Assembly: GCA_025938055.1 (NCBI GenBank)
Contig: JAICQC010000036.1
Span: forward strand, 1 to 18,223
Direction of reading: 5' to 3'
DNA: 18,223 bases
Source of the DNA: Anaerolineales bacterium
GTDB lineage: Bacteria; Chloroflexota; Anaerolineae; Anaerolineales; Villigracilaceae
Under the pieces are notes generated by a model, which searched no databases, was not told the DNA's origin, and was given only the letters and a program-made list of their open reading frames with translations. Below are positions 9,788-16,653 of this stretch, in pieces (the first letter of the stretch is position 1; every line of letters starts with the position of its first letter). The position numbers and the translations under genes are program-made.

Positions 9788-10725
9788 GCACGCATCCAAT
9801 CAATGGTTTCTTTTAAGCCGTCAACCAGGGATACCTCGGCGCGGAAGCCAATCACATCATCTGCCTTTTGCGGGCTCCCCACTGAGCGATAAATATCCCC
9901 GAGGCGCGGCGGGGCGAACTCAGGTCTGGGAGCATTCGGCACCAATTCATACATGACGTCCAGCAGATCGAGCAGGCTGGTTTCAATACCGGTGCAGATA
10001 TTAAAAATCTTTCCGGCGGCATTCGGGTGTGCAGAGGCAATCAGGTTGGCGCGCACCACATCCTGAACGTTGATCAGATCTCGTGTCTGCCCGCCATCGC
10101 CAAAGATAGTCACCGGCTTGCCATCCAGCAGGTGGCGGGCAAAGATCGGCACTGCTGCAGCGTATATTGAATCAGGTCGCTGGCGCGGACCATACACGTT
10201 GAAATAGCGCAGCGCCACGACTTCAAAATTGAATGAACTGGTGAACAATTCCGCATACATTTCATCCACACGCTTCGATACCGCATACGGCGACATCGGT
10301 TGCGGAGGCGTTTCTTCGACGAGTGGCAGCACATCGGACTCCCCGTAGACTGCCGCGCTCGAAGCGACCACCGCGCGCTGGACGCCCGCCGCACGCGCCG
10401 CATCGAACAACCGCGAGGTTCCGGCGATGTTGATATCAAAACAGGTCTGAGGGTCATCCATGGACTGCGGGACAGACACAAAGGCCGCCTCGTGGAAGAT
10501 CACCTCGACGCCCCGCACAGCCTCTTCCACACGTGCGGCGTCGCGCAGGTCTCCGTCGATGACTTCGAAGCGACTCCCATTAAATTGCTGAGCCAGATCT
10601 TCAAGGTTCTCGCGGTTCCCTGTGCTGAAATTATCGAGCACACGGACGGAGAATCCCTGCCGGAGCAGCGTATGAACGATATGAGACCCAATAAAGCCCG
10701 CACCACCTGTGACCAGATACTTCAT
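9784..10725 (-). CDS. NAD-dependent nucleotide-sugar epimerase (GalE/WbpP type)
   Basis: Extended short-chain dehydrogenase of 313 residues that probably epimerises UDP-glucose or UDP-N-acetylglucosamine at C4 in the cytosol. TGGAGFIG (6-13) binds NAD; SSAAVYG supplies the catalytic Ser/Thr region; SPYAVSK gives the YxxxK pair (Y147, K151); RYFNVYGPRQ and TIFGDGGQTRDLINVQDV are typical of the sugar-binding half. The exact substrate cannot be told: the family includes GalE, WbpP and related dTDP/GDP enzymes. The ribosome binding site AGGGAG lies 5 nt before the ATG and within the end of the sugar transferase gene, whose stop is 1 nt upstream (TAACATG). The 3' end overlaps the dehydratase start by 4 nt. 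Confidence 0.9.
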   Translation of the reverse strand: MKYLVTGGAGFIGSHIVHTLLRQGFSVRVLDNFSTGNRENLEDLAQQFNGSRFEVIDGDLRDAARVEEAVRGVEVIFHEAAFVSVPQSMDDPQTCFDINIAGTSRLFDAARAAGVQRAVVASSAAVYGESDVLPLVEETPPQPMSPYAVSKRVDEMYAELFTSSFNFEVVALRYFNVYGPRQRPDSIYAAAVPIFARHLLDGKPVTIFGDGGQTRDLINVQDVVRANLIASAHPNAAGKIFNICTGIETSLLDLLDVMYELVPNAPRPEFAPPRLGDIYRSVGSPQKADDVIGFRAEVSLVDGLKETIDWMRA

Positions 10726-10726
10726 G

Positions 10727-12202
10727 TTATCTCCCTGTGCGCCTCAAAACGGTACCAATTGTGCGCAGGATAATCTGGAAATCCATCCCAAACGTACGAT
10801 GCTTGATGTAATAAAGATCGTATTCGATCTTGACAGCGGTCTCTGTGACACTGGCGACGTACCCATAGTTGATCTGCGCCCAGCCTGTGAGCCCCGGTTT
10901 GACAAGCAAACGCGCCCGGTAAAACGGGACCTGTTTTTGATAATCAGCGACCAACTCGGGGCGCTCGGCGCGAGGTCCCACCAGACTCATTTCGCCGCGT
11001 AGAACATTCCAGAATTGGGGAAGTTCGTCGAGGCGCGTCCTGCGCAGAAACTTGCCTACGCGCGTCACGCGCGGATCATTCAACAGGGTTGTTTTTGCCT
11101 CGCCATCGGCTTCGGCATCCTTGCGCATGGTGCGAAACTTATAGATCTTAAAGCGCAAGCCACCTTTGCCCAGGCGAGGCTGTGAATAAAAAACGGGAAA
11201 GCCGGTATCCATGAGAACCGCCAGCGACAGGAATGGCGAGGTAAACGCAAAGATCAGCAAGCCGGTCATTCCACCCAGGATATCCAGAATACGCTTGGTT
11301 AGTTCATAAAAACCACTGACGTGCAATCCGTCGACGAATGAACGGATGATCCAGTCCGATTCCAAATGATGGACGGGGACACGTCCGGTCATTTCCTCAT
11401 AGAGGATCGGCATGCGCGTTACTTCGACGCCCTTCTCCTGGGCATCCAGGATAGTTTGAAATGTGGCGCCCTGGATCTCGCCGTTGATCGCAATGACCAG
11501 GTCTGAGACGTGGTATACATCGATCAGGTTGAGCAGATGAACACTGGAGCCCAGCACGCGCAAGCCGCAAATGGTTTTTCCTACCTTGGACTGGTCATCG
11601 TCCACATAGCCGATCAGGTTGAACGGGCGCTCCCCCTGTGCATTGTAGACGTCAGCCAGAGTCTGCCCTGCCCTGCCCGCGCCGATCAGCAGGACGCGCC
11701 GGCGCTGGCCCGTTGTCTTGTACAGGCGGATGAAAAGCATGCGCCAGAGCAGCGTCAGGAGGGAAGCAGAAAGCAGATAGGCGCCCACACCAATACGAGG
11801 CAGGTTCGACTCCTGCTGGATAATGAATGCAAGCGAGTATGCCAGCAGCCCGAGGAACGCGGCAATGGCAATCCCGCGCGTGGTCTTTTTCCCGCTGGCT
11901 GCCACATGAGGCTCATAGAGCTCCACGAGCAGCAGCACCCACGCAACCGGAAGAAGGTAGAACCAGAACGGCACCTCAAAGACCGTCTGCCCCTGGGCAA
12001 GCTGCTCGGCTCGACTGGGACCCAGTCCCTGGGCAATATACTGGTCATACAAGATCTCAAACACATACATATTGTATTGTCCCCACGTGTAAAGCGCAGC
12101 AAATAAGGAAACCACTGCCATGAGCAGGTCGCCGATTGCCAGGATGGAACGGTACTCACTGGGTCGGATGCGTAACGGTGTCGTCCGAATGTTTTCAGCC
12201 AT
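10727..12202 (-). CDS. Polyprenyl-phosphate sugar-phosphate transferase (WbaP/WcaJ type)
   Basis: Membrane enzyme that starts surface-polysaccharide synthesis by moving a sugar phosphate from a nucleotide sugar to undecaprenyl phosphate. It has 491 residues, the normal size for the long form. Four N-terminal hydrophobic helices (about 18-40, 74-96, 107-127, 138-160) are followed by a Rossmann-like domain ([24 protein letters not shown]). The catalytic domain follows with its re-entrant hydrophobic helix ([20 protein letters not shown]), [37 protein letters not shown] and [14 protein letters not shown]. The start overlaps the end of the glycosyltransferase gene by 8 nt (ATGGCTGA). This is the best anchor for calling the block an exopolysaccharide or capsule locus. 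The sugar cannot be assigned. Confidence 0.94.
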   Translation of the reverse strand: MAENIRTTPLRIRPSEYRSILAIGDLLMAVVSLFAALYTWGQYNMYVFEILYDQYIAQGLGPSRAEQLAQGQTVFEVPFWFYLLPVAWVLLLVELYEPHVAASGKKTTRGIAIAAFLGLLAYSLAFIIQQESNLPRIGVGAYLLSASLLTLLWRMLFIRLYKTTGQRRRVLLIGAGRAGQTLADVYNAQGERPFNLIGYVDDDQSKVGKTICGLRVLGSSVHLLNLIDVYHVSDLVIAINGEIQGATFQTILDAQEKGVEVTRMPILYEEMTGRVPVHHLESDWIIRSFVDGLHVSGFYELTKRILDILGGMTGLLIFAFTSPFLSLAVLMDTGFPVFYSQPRLGKGGLRFKIYKFRTMRKDAEADGEAKTTLLNDPRVTRVGKFLRRTRLDELPQFWNVLRGEMSLVGPRAERPELVADYQKQVPFYRARLLVKPGLTGWAQINYGYVASVTETAVKIEYDLYYIKHRTFGMDFQIILRTIGTVLRRTGR

Positions 12203-13199
12203 GATTTCGAACGCCCGATGTGATCACGCTCCATAAAAACCCGCTGCCCCATGAAAGGTGCATGACAGCAATTGCCAGAGGCAAGCCGACGAGCAAATAA
12301 GGCTTGCGCTGCTGATACGCGGCGAGCATCCCTGCCACGGCCAGGACGGACGCGTAAAGAATGAGCCCAACTGCAAGCAGGAGCCGGGCGGACGGCAAAA
12401 AGAATGACAGCACTGTCAGACTGACCATACTCAAAACAAAGAGCGGCGGCAATGCCTGCCGCCAGCGAAGCGTGTTCGGATAACGGCGCAGCATGCGCCA
12501 CTTCCAGAATCCATAACGCCAGTATTGTCGAATCAGTTCCAGCAAACTGGCACGGGCATAATAGACAGAGCGGATCGCGGGGTCCAGCCAGATTTTCCCG
12601 CCGGAGTTTCTGATGCGGACATTGAACTCATAATCTTCATTTGTGAGCAGAGATTCGTCGAAGAAGCCAATCCGTTCGATTAGCGTGCGGCGGAACGACC
12701 CGAAGGGTACAGTATCCACTTCTGCAGCATGTTTTGTATGACGATACAGCGCGTCCCCCACGCCCAGTGGATGCCCTGCTGCCGCCGCAATGGATTTGGC
12801 GATCCAGGTATCGGCGCCGGGATGGATCTCCCAGACACCGCCGACGTTCTCGCCGCGTCCTTCTGCCAGCGCAGAAACGCTGTTCGCCACGTAATCGGGA
12901 TAAGGCTTCGAATGCGCGTCCATGCGCAGGATGATCTCGCCGTCTGCCGCTTCAATGGCGCGGTTCAACGCCGCAGGTATCGAACGGTTCGTATTTTCCA
13001 CGAGACGCACGCGCAGGTCTGCAAAATCCTTCTGGAACGCAGCAATTGCCTCACGTGTACCGTCGGTGGAACGACCATCGGCAACGATGACTTCCATCTC
13101 GGCGCGCGGAAAGGTCTGCCCGCGCAGAGCCTCCAGCAGCAAACGGATGGTGGATTGCTCGTTATAACAGGGAACAACGATGGAAACTTTAGGCGACAT
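12195..13199 (-). CDS. Family 2 glycosyltransferase, ExoA-like, membrane anchored
   Basis: Adds a sugar from a nucleotide donor to a lipid-linked glycan at the inner membrane face. It has 334 residues. The GT-A fold is marked by VSIVVPCYNEQ, VADGRSTDGT, the metal-binding RMDAHSKP and TNEDYEFNVRI, with PFGSFRR before it; the WRYGFWKWRMLRRYP segment is typical of the succinoglycan ExoA subgroup. Three or four hydrophobic helices follow in the last 110 residues. No ribosome binding site is visible: a heptanucleotide repeat starts 3 nt upstream of the ATG and runs through the leader. It overlaps the sugar transferase gene by 8 nt and opens the tightly coupled envelope block. Confidence 0.92.
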   Translation of the reverse strand: MSPKVSIVVPCYNEQSTIRLLLEALRGQTFPRAEMEVIVADGRSTDGTREAIAAFQKDFADLRVRLVENTNRSIPAALNRAIEAADGEIILRMDAHSKPYPDYVANSVSALAEGRGENVGGVWEIHPGADTWIAKSIAAAAGHPLGVGDALYRHTKHAAEVDTVPFGSFRRTLIERIGFFDESLLTNEDYEFNVRIRNSGGKIWLDPAIRSVYYARASLLELIRQYWRYGFWKWRMLRRYPNTLRWRQALPPLFVLSMVSLTVLSFFLPSARLLLAVGLILYASVLAVAGMLAAYQQRKPYLLVGLPLAIAVMHLSWGSGFLWSVITSGVRNHG

Positions 13200-13201
13200 G
13201 G

Positions 13202-13250
13202 TACGAACAACGCGTTACGAACTACAATGATAATGCGTAATTCGTAATCC
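13202..13250. repeat. Degenerate heptanucleotide array upstream of the glycosyltransferase
   Basis: Seven consecutive 7-mers on the + strand: TACGAAC, AACGCGT, TACGAAC, TACAATG, ATAATGC, GTAATTC, GTAATCC. The array covers most of the 68-nt spacer between the histidine kinase stop (13268) and the glycosyltransferase start (13199), and so forms its leader. I see no clear promoter in this spacer. Confidence 0.65.
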
Positions 13251-13267
13251 GTGAAAATATTTTTCGG

Positions 13268-14635
13268 TTAAACGGCAAGTGGCAAATGGACTACAAACGT
13301 GGTGCCATGCCCCACCTCACTGCGAACGCTAATTCTACCACCATGTGCGTGGACGATCTCCTGCGCGATGGCAAGACCAAGACCCGTTCCATGCGCCTTG
13401 CCACCCGCGCGGGATGCATCCACCTGATAGAACCGGTCGAAGAGCCGCGTCAGCGCCGCGTTTGGGATGCCTATGCCTGTATCTGCTATGGATATCTCCA
13501 TCTCCCTCCCGGCTTGAATGGCGGCAACAGTGACCTGTCCATTCGAAGGGGTGAACTTTAGAGCGTTATCCACAAGGTTCGTAAAGACCTGCGCAAGCCT
13601 GTCGCCGTCACCGGTCACAGAGGCTAAACCCTCAGGAATATTCAATTGCAGAGTCACGCCAGCGTTTTGTGCCTGGGGCCTGAACTTTTCCAGGATGGTT
13701 CTCAACAGCACGTCCATCTCCACAGTGGACATTTGCAGGTCAGCAGTACCTGCCTCCAGGCGCGCCAGATCGAGCAGGTCCAGCGCCATGCGATGCATAC
13801 GCCCGGATTCGTTGTAGATAATCTGCGCGGCTTGCTGGCGCGCCTCGGGTGTATCGGCTGTCTCATCCAGAATGGCTTGCGCAAAACCCTGAATGGACGT
13901 GAGAGGAGTCTTCAACTCATGCGAAACATTGGCGACAAAATCGCGCTGTGACCTCTGACTGCTCTGCACGCGGTCGACCATCGAGTTGAAGGCGCGCGTC
14001 AGATCCTGCACCTCGCGCGGGCCACGCGGCACAATCGGCTGCATCTCCTCAGAAGGATACTTGCGCGCAGCAAGGACGATCTTCTGTAATGGGTCTGCCA
14101 CCCAGCGCGAAAGAGCAAAGGCGAGCACCAGCGAAAGAAGTAGTGCGATTGATCCGCCCTGGAGAATAGGAAATAGAAGTTCATCGGTAAAGATATTCAA
14201 AACCGGCACGCGTGGACGCGGCGCGGCAATGACCAGGATGCGATCGGGCGATAGGCGAGTAAATGTGTAAAGCCAGATTCCGCCGTCCGCATCCCTGAAG
14301 GTTTGTATGTTGCGCGCCAGCACATTCCTGCGCGGGAAAGGGAGTGCAGGGCCATCCTGCTCTGTATCGAAAACCATCTCACGGCTGGAATTAAACATCA
14401 ACAAACGCACATCCTGGGTCTGTGCGATCTGCTCCACTGCAGATGGGTTATCCACAAACCGCTGAGGGTTCGCAGCGACCTGGTTTTGAATAATCCTCAA
14501 CTGCTCCTGGATCTGGCGGGCAAGGAGCGGATTGCGAAGGAGAAAAATAAAGAGGGCGATCAGCACAATGCCCAGGGCAATTGTGATAACAAAAGCATAA
14601 CTTAACCAAAGGCGGGAACGGAGGGAAGTGAACAT
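13268..14635 (-). CDS. Sensor histidine kinase, PhoR/BaeS type
   Basis: Membrane sensor that phosphorylates the response regulator encoded just upstream. It has 455 residues: TM helix about 9-33, an extracytoplasmic sensor of about 115 residues without a motif I recognise, TM helix about 157-177, a HAMP region ending near 230, HisKA with the phospho-acceptor H239 in SHELKTPLTSIQG, and an HATPase with NLVDNALKF, IADTGIGIP, and GTGLGLAIAQEIVHAHGG plus GTTFVVHLP. Order and spacing are complete. No Shine-Dalgarno sequence is visible before the ATG. The 57-nt spacer from the response regulator gene contains two small hairpins. The signal sensed is unknown. Confidence 0.95.
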   Translation of the reverse strand: MFTSLRSRLWLSYAFVITIALGIVLIALFIFLLRNPLLARQIQEQLRIIQNQVAANPQRFVDNPSAVEQIAQTQDVRLLMFNSSREMVFDTEQDGPALPFPRRNVLARNIQTFRDADGGIWLYTFTRLSPDRILVIAAPRPRVPVLNIFTDELLFPILQGGSIALLLSLVLAFALSRWVADPLQKIVLAARKYPSEEMQPIVPRGPREVQDLTRAFNSMVDRVQSSQRSQRDFVANVSHELKTPLTSIQGFAQAILDETADTPEARQQAAQIIYNESGRMHRMALDLLDLARLEAGTADLQMSTVEMDVLLRTILEKFRPQAQNAGVTLQLNIPEGLASVTGDGDRLAQVFTNLVDNALKFTPSNGQVTVAAIQAGREMEISIADTGIGIPNAALTRLFDRFYQVDASRAGGKAHGTGLGLAIAQEIVHAHGGRISVRSEVGHGTTFVVHLPLAV

Positions 14636-14644
14636 GAATTTGAT

Positions 14645-14663
14645 GCAGATGTGTTTTATCTGC
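14645..14663. other. Small hairpin in the leader of the histidine kinase gene
   Basis: Arms GCAGAT and ATCTGC (14645-14650 and 14658-14663) around a 7-nt loop, 10 nt upstream of the kinase ATG on the minus strand. It lies where a ribosome would bind and might tune kinase level relative to the regulator. This is inferred from position only. Confidence 0.35.
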
Positions 14664-14673
14664 CGTGCAGTCT

Positions 14674-14692
14674 GTCGGGTTGAGAGCCTGAC
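14674..14692. other. Hairpin directly after the response regulator stop codon
   Basis: Arms GTCGGGTT and AGCCTGAC (14674-14681 and 14685-14692) pair over 8 bp with two G-T wobbles, loop GAG. It abuts the response regulator stop codon (14693-14695). No T run follows on the minus strand, so a processing or stability element, or a dispersed repeat, is as likely as a terminator. Confidence 0.4.
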
Positions 14693-15385
14693 CTACATGG
14701 GCGCGACAACCAGCTTATACCCAACGCCTGTTACCGTTTCGATCTTTACCGAGCTGTCTTCCAGTTTCCTGCGCAAATGAGCCACATGGACGTCCACCGT
14801 CCGTGTTTGGCCGTAAAAGTCGAAGCCCCAGGCTTTTTGGAGAATCTGCTCGCGGCTGAGGACGAGGCCGCGATGCTGGGCGAAAGTGAGCAGCAAGTCA
14901 AATTCCTGGGTTCGCAGGTTAAGAGTCCGCGCGGCAAGCTGCACCTCCCTCCTTGCCGGGTCGATGGTCAGGTCGCCAAGGTGGAGAGGCACCGCATCTT
15001 CCACGGTTGCAGAGCGCTCGCCACGCCGCAGGATGGCTTTGACCCGCGCCACAAGTTCGCGGGGGTTGAATGGTTTGGTCAGGTAGTCATCCGCGCCCAG
15101 CTCCAGCCCGAGGATCTTGTCGATATCCTCATCCCGTGCAGTGAGCATCAGGATGGCGGTCGCGTTTTGTGAAGCGCGCAAGCGACGGCAGACCTCGAAG
15201 CCATCCAGCTTTGGCAGCATGACGTCCAGCACCACCAGCGCAGGGTGCTGACGGCTGACCTCTTCCAACGCGGCTTCTCCATCACTCGCAGTCCCAACCC
15301 GAAACCCCTCGCGCTCAAGATACATGCGTGCCAATTGCACAATGGAGGGTTCGTCGTCGACGAGGATGATGAGTTCGTTGGGCAC
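14693..15385 (-). CDS. Response regulator, OmpR/PhoB family
   Basis: DNA-binding partner of the downstream histidine kinase. It has 230 residues. The receiver domain (about 4-118) has the acidic pair D10/D11, the phospho-acceptor D54 in [16 protein letters not shown], and the conserved Lys in YLTKPFNP. The winged-helix domain (about 135-226) has [40 protein letters not shown] and the final GVGYKL hairpin. The start codon is GTG (15383-15385); no other start fits, since the next Met is residue 21 inside the receiver. A heptanucleotide repeat begins 3 nt upstream of it, so the leader has no recognisable ribosome binding site. Its targets are unknown; a direct repeat at 16636-16652 is one candidate site. 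Confidence 0.95.
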   Translation of the reverse strand: MPNELIILVDDEPSIVQLARMYLEREGFRVGTASDGEAALEEVSRQHPALVVLDVMLPKLDGFEVCRRLRASQNATAILMLTARDEDIDKILGLELGADDYLTKPFNPRELVARVKAILRRGERSATVEDAVPLHLGDLTIDPARREVQLAARTLNLRTQEFDLLLTFAQHRGLVLSREQILQKAWGFDFYGQTRTVDVHVAHLRRKLEDSSVKIETVTGVGYKLVVAPM

Positions 15386-15388
15386 GTT

Positions 15389-15441
15389 CAGTATTCAGTA
15401 AATGGTATGCAGTAGACAGTTTTCAGTGAGCAGATATCAGT
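15389..15441. repeat. Degenerate CAGTnnn heptanucleotide array between ridA and the response regulator
   Basis: Seven 7-mers plus a partial eighth on the + strand: CAGTATT, CAGTAAA, TGGTATG, CAGTAGA, CAGTTTT, CAGTGAG, CAGATAT, CAGT. It fills the entire 51-nt spacer: one end is 3 nt from the response regulator GTG and the other includes the ridA stop codon (15437-15439). The three variable positions drift freely while CAGT is kept in five of the seven full units. Confidence 0.8.
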
Positions 15442-15847
15442 CGCCGCGGGTAGGGTTCAACAAGGCGACACATTCAATCTCGACCAGTGCCCCTTTTGGC
15501 AACCCCGCCACCTGGACGGTACTGCGCGCCGGCGGGTTGTCCGGGAAAAACTCGGCATAGACCGAATTCATTTTCGCAAAATCGCCCATATCCTGCAAAA
15601 AGACGGTGGTCTTCACAACAAAGTTCAGTCCCGAGTCGGCTGTTTCCAGCACGTGCTGTAGATTGGTCAGCGCCTGGCGGGTCTGTGCTTCGACCCCACC
15701 TTCGACAATCTCCATTGTGGCAGGGTCGAGCCCCACCTGCCCGGCGGTAAATACCAAATTTTCAGCGAGAATCGCCTGTGAATAAGGTCCGATTGCTTTC
15801 GGCGCCTTTTCAGTAGAAACGATCTTCTTACCTTCAGTCGTATACAT
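15437..15847 (-). CDS. ridA: RidA-family enamine/imine deaminase
   Basis: Hydrolyses reactive enamine/imine intermediates, such as 2-aminoacrylate released by PLP enzymes, to keto acids and ammonia in the cytosol; it acts as a homotrimer. It has 136 residues. Family motifs are KAIGPYSQA, FTAGQVGLDP, the substrate-binding Arg in PPARSTVQV (R108), and E123 in VEIECVAL. All key residues of the RidA branch are present. GAGG lies 4 nt before the ATG, and a TTTACA/TAGAAT promoter sits 35 nt further up. It is first in line before the two-component genes. A PLP enzyme that would make 2-aminoacrylate (4701-5663) lies at the far end of the same strand block. Confidence 0.93.
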   Translation of the reverse strand: MYTTEGKKIVSTEKAPKAIGPYSQAILAENLVFTAGQVGLDPATMEIVEGGVEAQTRQALTNLQHVLETADSGLNFVVKTTVFLQDMGDFAKMNSVYAEFFPDNPPARSTVQVAGLPKGALVEIECVALLNPTRGD

Positions 15848-15882
15848 TTTTCCTCACGATATTTGAGATTAACGGTGACGCG

Positions 15883-15912
15883 ATTCTACTTCTGAATGCA
15901 GGATTGTGTAAA
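15883..15912 (-). promoter_or_regulatory. Candidate sigma70-type promoter for ridA and the two-component genes
   Basis: On the minus strand TTTACA (15907-15912) and TAGAAT (15883-15888) are separated by 18 nt. Each differs from the bacterial consensus hexamer by one base. The -10 box is 35 nt upstream of the ridA ATG, and no gene lies between it and the terminator of the preceding gene at 15954-16000. Confidence 0.55.
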
Positions 15913-15953
15913 CTCTCCTGACCGAATGATAAACGACAGAGGCACTGAGAATC

Positions 15954-16000
15954 AAAAAAATGTCATTCTGAGCGAAATGTTTCCACTCAGAATGACATTT
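15954..16000 (-). terminator. Intrinsic terminator of the secreted-protein gene
   Basis: A perfect 15-bp stem (arms 15958-15972 and 15986-16000, 13-nt loop) begins 5 nt after the stop codon at 16006 on the minus strand and is followed by seven T (15960 down to 15954). The stem carries TGTCATTCTGAG, which I know as the core of a dispersed hairpin repeat seen in many environmental bacterial genomes; its family identity here is from memory. Confidence 0.8.
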
Positions 16001-16005
16001 CAAGG

Positions 16006-16569
16006 TCAGCTGCTTGTGGATTTTGGCGTTGGCTGCGGGCGCGGGTTTGCTTCACGGAAAGCTTTGATGGCTTCGTGCAATGCCCTGCCCGTGCCGTCCA
16101 TAGCATCCTTGATCTCTTTGAGTTTGGCGCGCATGGCGTCAACAGTTTCCTGTGCATCTTCAGGGTCAGTGACCTTGCCATTCTCATCGAATCCCTCGTG
16201 CGCATCTACGATGTCATTGCCGCTCTCGTAGACGACCTGTGCCTCCTCGGTAGCGGCTTCGAACGCGTCCAATGCAGCCTGCACGGCTGAGACATCTTTT
16301 CCATTTGCTGTCGCGCGATCGATCAGACTTTGAGCGTTCTCCATAAAGAAATCTGAACGATCGAAGCGATAGCCCATGCGCTCATAGACGCGCAGTTGAT
16401 GCGCCCAGGCGCGCTCTAACCGCTCGTTTGAGGTTTGCTGCAATGACAAATTCTCCGCCGCCGCGGATACGCTGGCGAAGGGCTGGGCTGCCAATCCCAG
16501 CACGGCAGTCAGGGCAAACAAACGCAGCAATCCTATGGACAAAGTGCTTTTACTGAATAATAGTTTCAT
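16006..16569 (-). CDS. Secreted helical protein of unknown function
   Basis: A 187-residue protein I do not recognise. A signal peptide covers 1-36 (basic start, long hydrophobic core, cleavage after SVSA). The mature part is almost wholly helix-forming and rich in Glu, Asp, Ala and Lys, with long amphipathic stretches (about 48-105 and 128-172), then a Pro/Thr/Ser tail (PRPQPTPKSTSS). No Cys, transmembrane segment or catalytic motif is seen after the signal. A very strong ribosome binding site (AAAAGGAGG, 6 nt before the ATG) suggests high expression. A pair of TTTACA half-sites lies about 67 nt upstream, and its own terminator follows. It sits 84 nt downstream of the SpoIIE-type phosphatase gene. 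It might be a periplasmic or envelope structural protein. Confidence 0.75.
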   Translation of the reverse strand: MKLLFSKSTLSIGLLRLFALTAVLGLAAQPFASVSAAAENLSLQQTSNERLERAWAHQLRVYERMGYRFDRSDFFMENAQSLIDRATANGKDVSAVQAALDAFEAATEEAQVVYESGNDIVDAHEGFDENGKVTDPEDAQETVDAMRAKLKEIKDAMDGTGRALHEAIKAFREANPRPQPTPKSTSS

Positions 16570-16575
16570 CGTAAG

Positions 16576-16584
16576 CCTCCTTTT
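16576..16584 (-). promoter_or_regulatory. Near-perfect Shine-Dalgarno sequence of the secreted-protein gene
   Basis: AAAAGGAGG on the minus strand with a 6-nt spacer to the ATG at 16569. It is the strongest ribosome binding site in the window and fixes this start codon. Confidence 0.8.
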
Positions 16585-16635
16585 AGGTTACGATGAAAAT
16601 TGTAGGTTGTGGGGGTTATATGAGTATTTTGGGAT

Positions 16636-16652
16636 TGTAAAAACTTTGTAAA
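16636..16652 (-). promoter_or_regulatory. Candidate PhoP/PhoB-type operator: two TTTACA half-sites
   Basis: On the minus strand TTTACA, 5 nt, TTTACA; centre-to-centre spacing is 11 bp, about one helical turn, as OmpR/PhoB-family regulators need. The pair is contained in a longer direct repeat of eight bases (TTTTACAA at 16646-16653 and 16635-16642). It lies immediately after the phosphatase stop codon and 66 nt upstream of the secreted-protein start. A TATAAC at 16615-16620, 15 nt beyond the nearer half-site, could serve as the -10 box. Confidence 0.4.
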
Positions 16653-16653
16653 A

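Noticed and set aside
13202..15441. Repeat arrays as CRISPR
   Set aside because: Units are 7-8 nt and degenerate with no spacers of 25-40 nt and no cas genes in the window.
16006..16569. EF-hand in the secreted protein (GFDENGKVTDPE)
   Set aside because: The first loop position is Gly rather than Asp and no second hand is present, so calcium binding cannot be supported.
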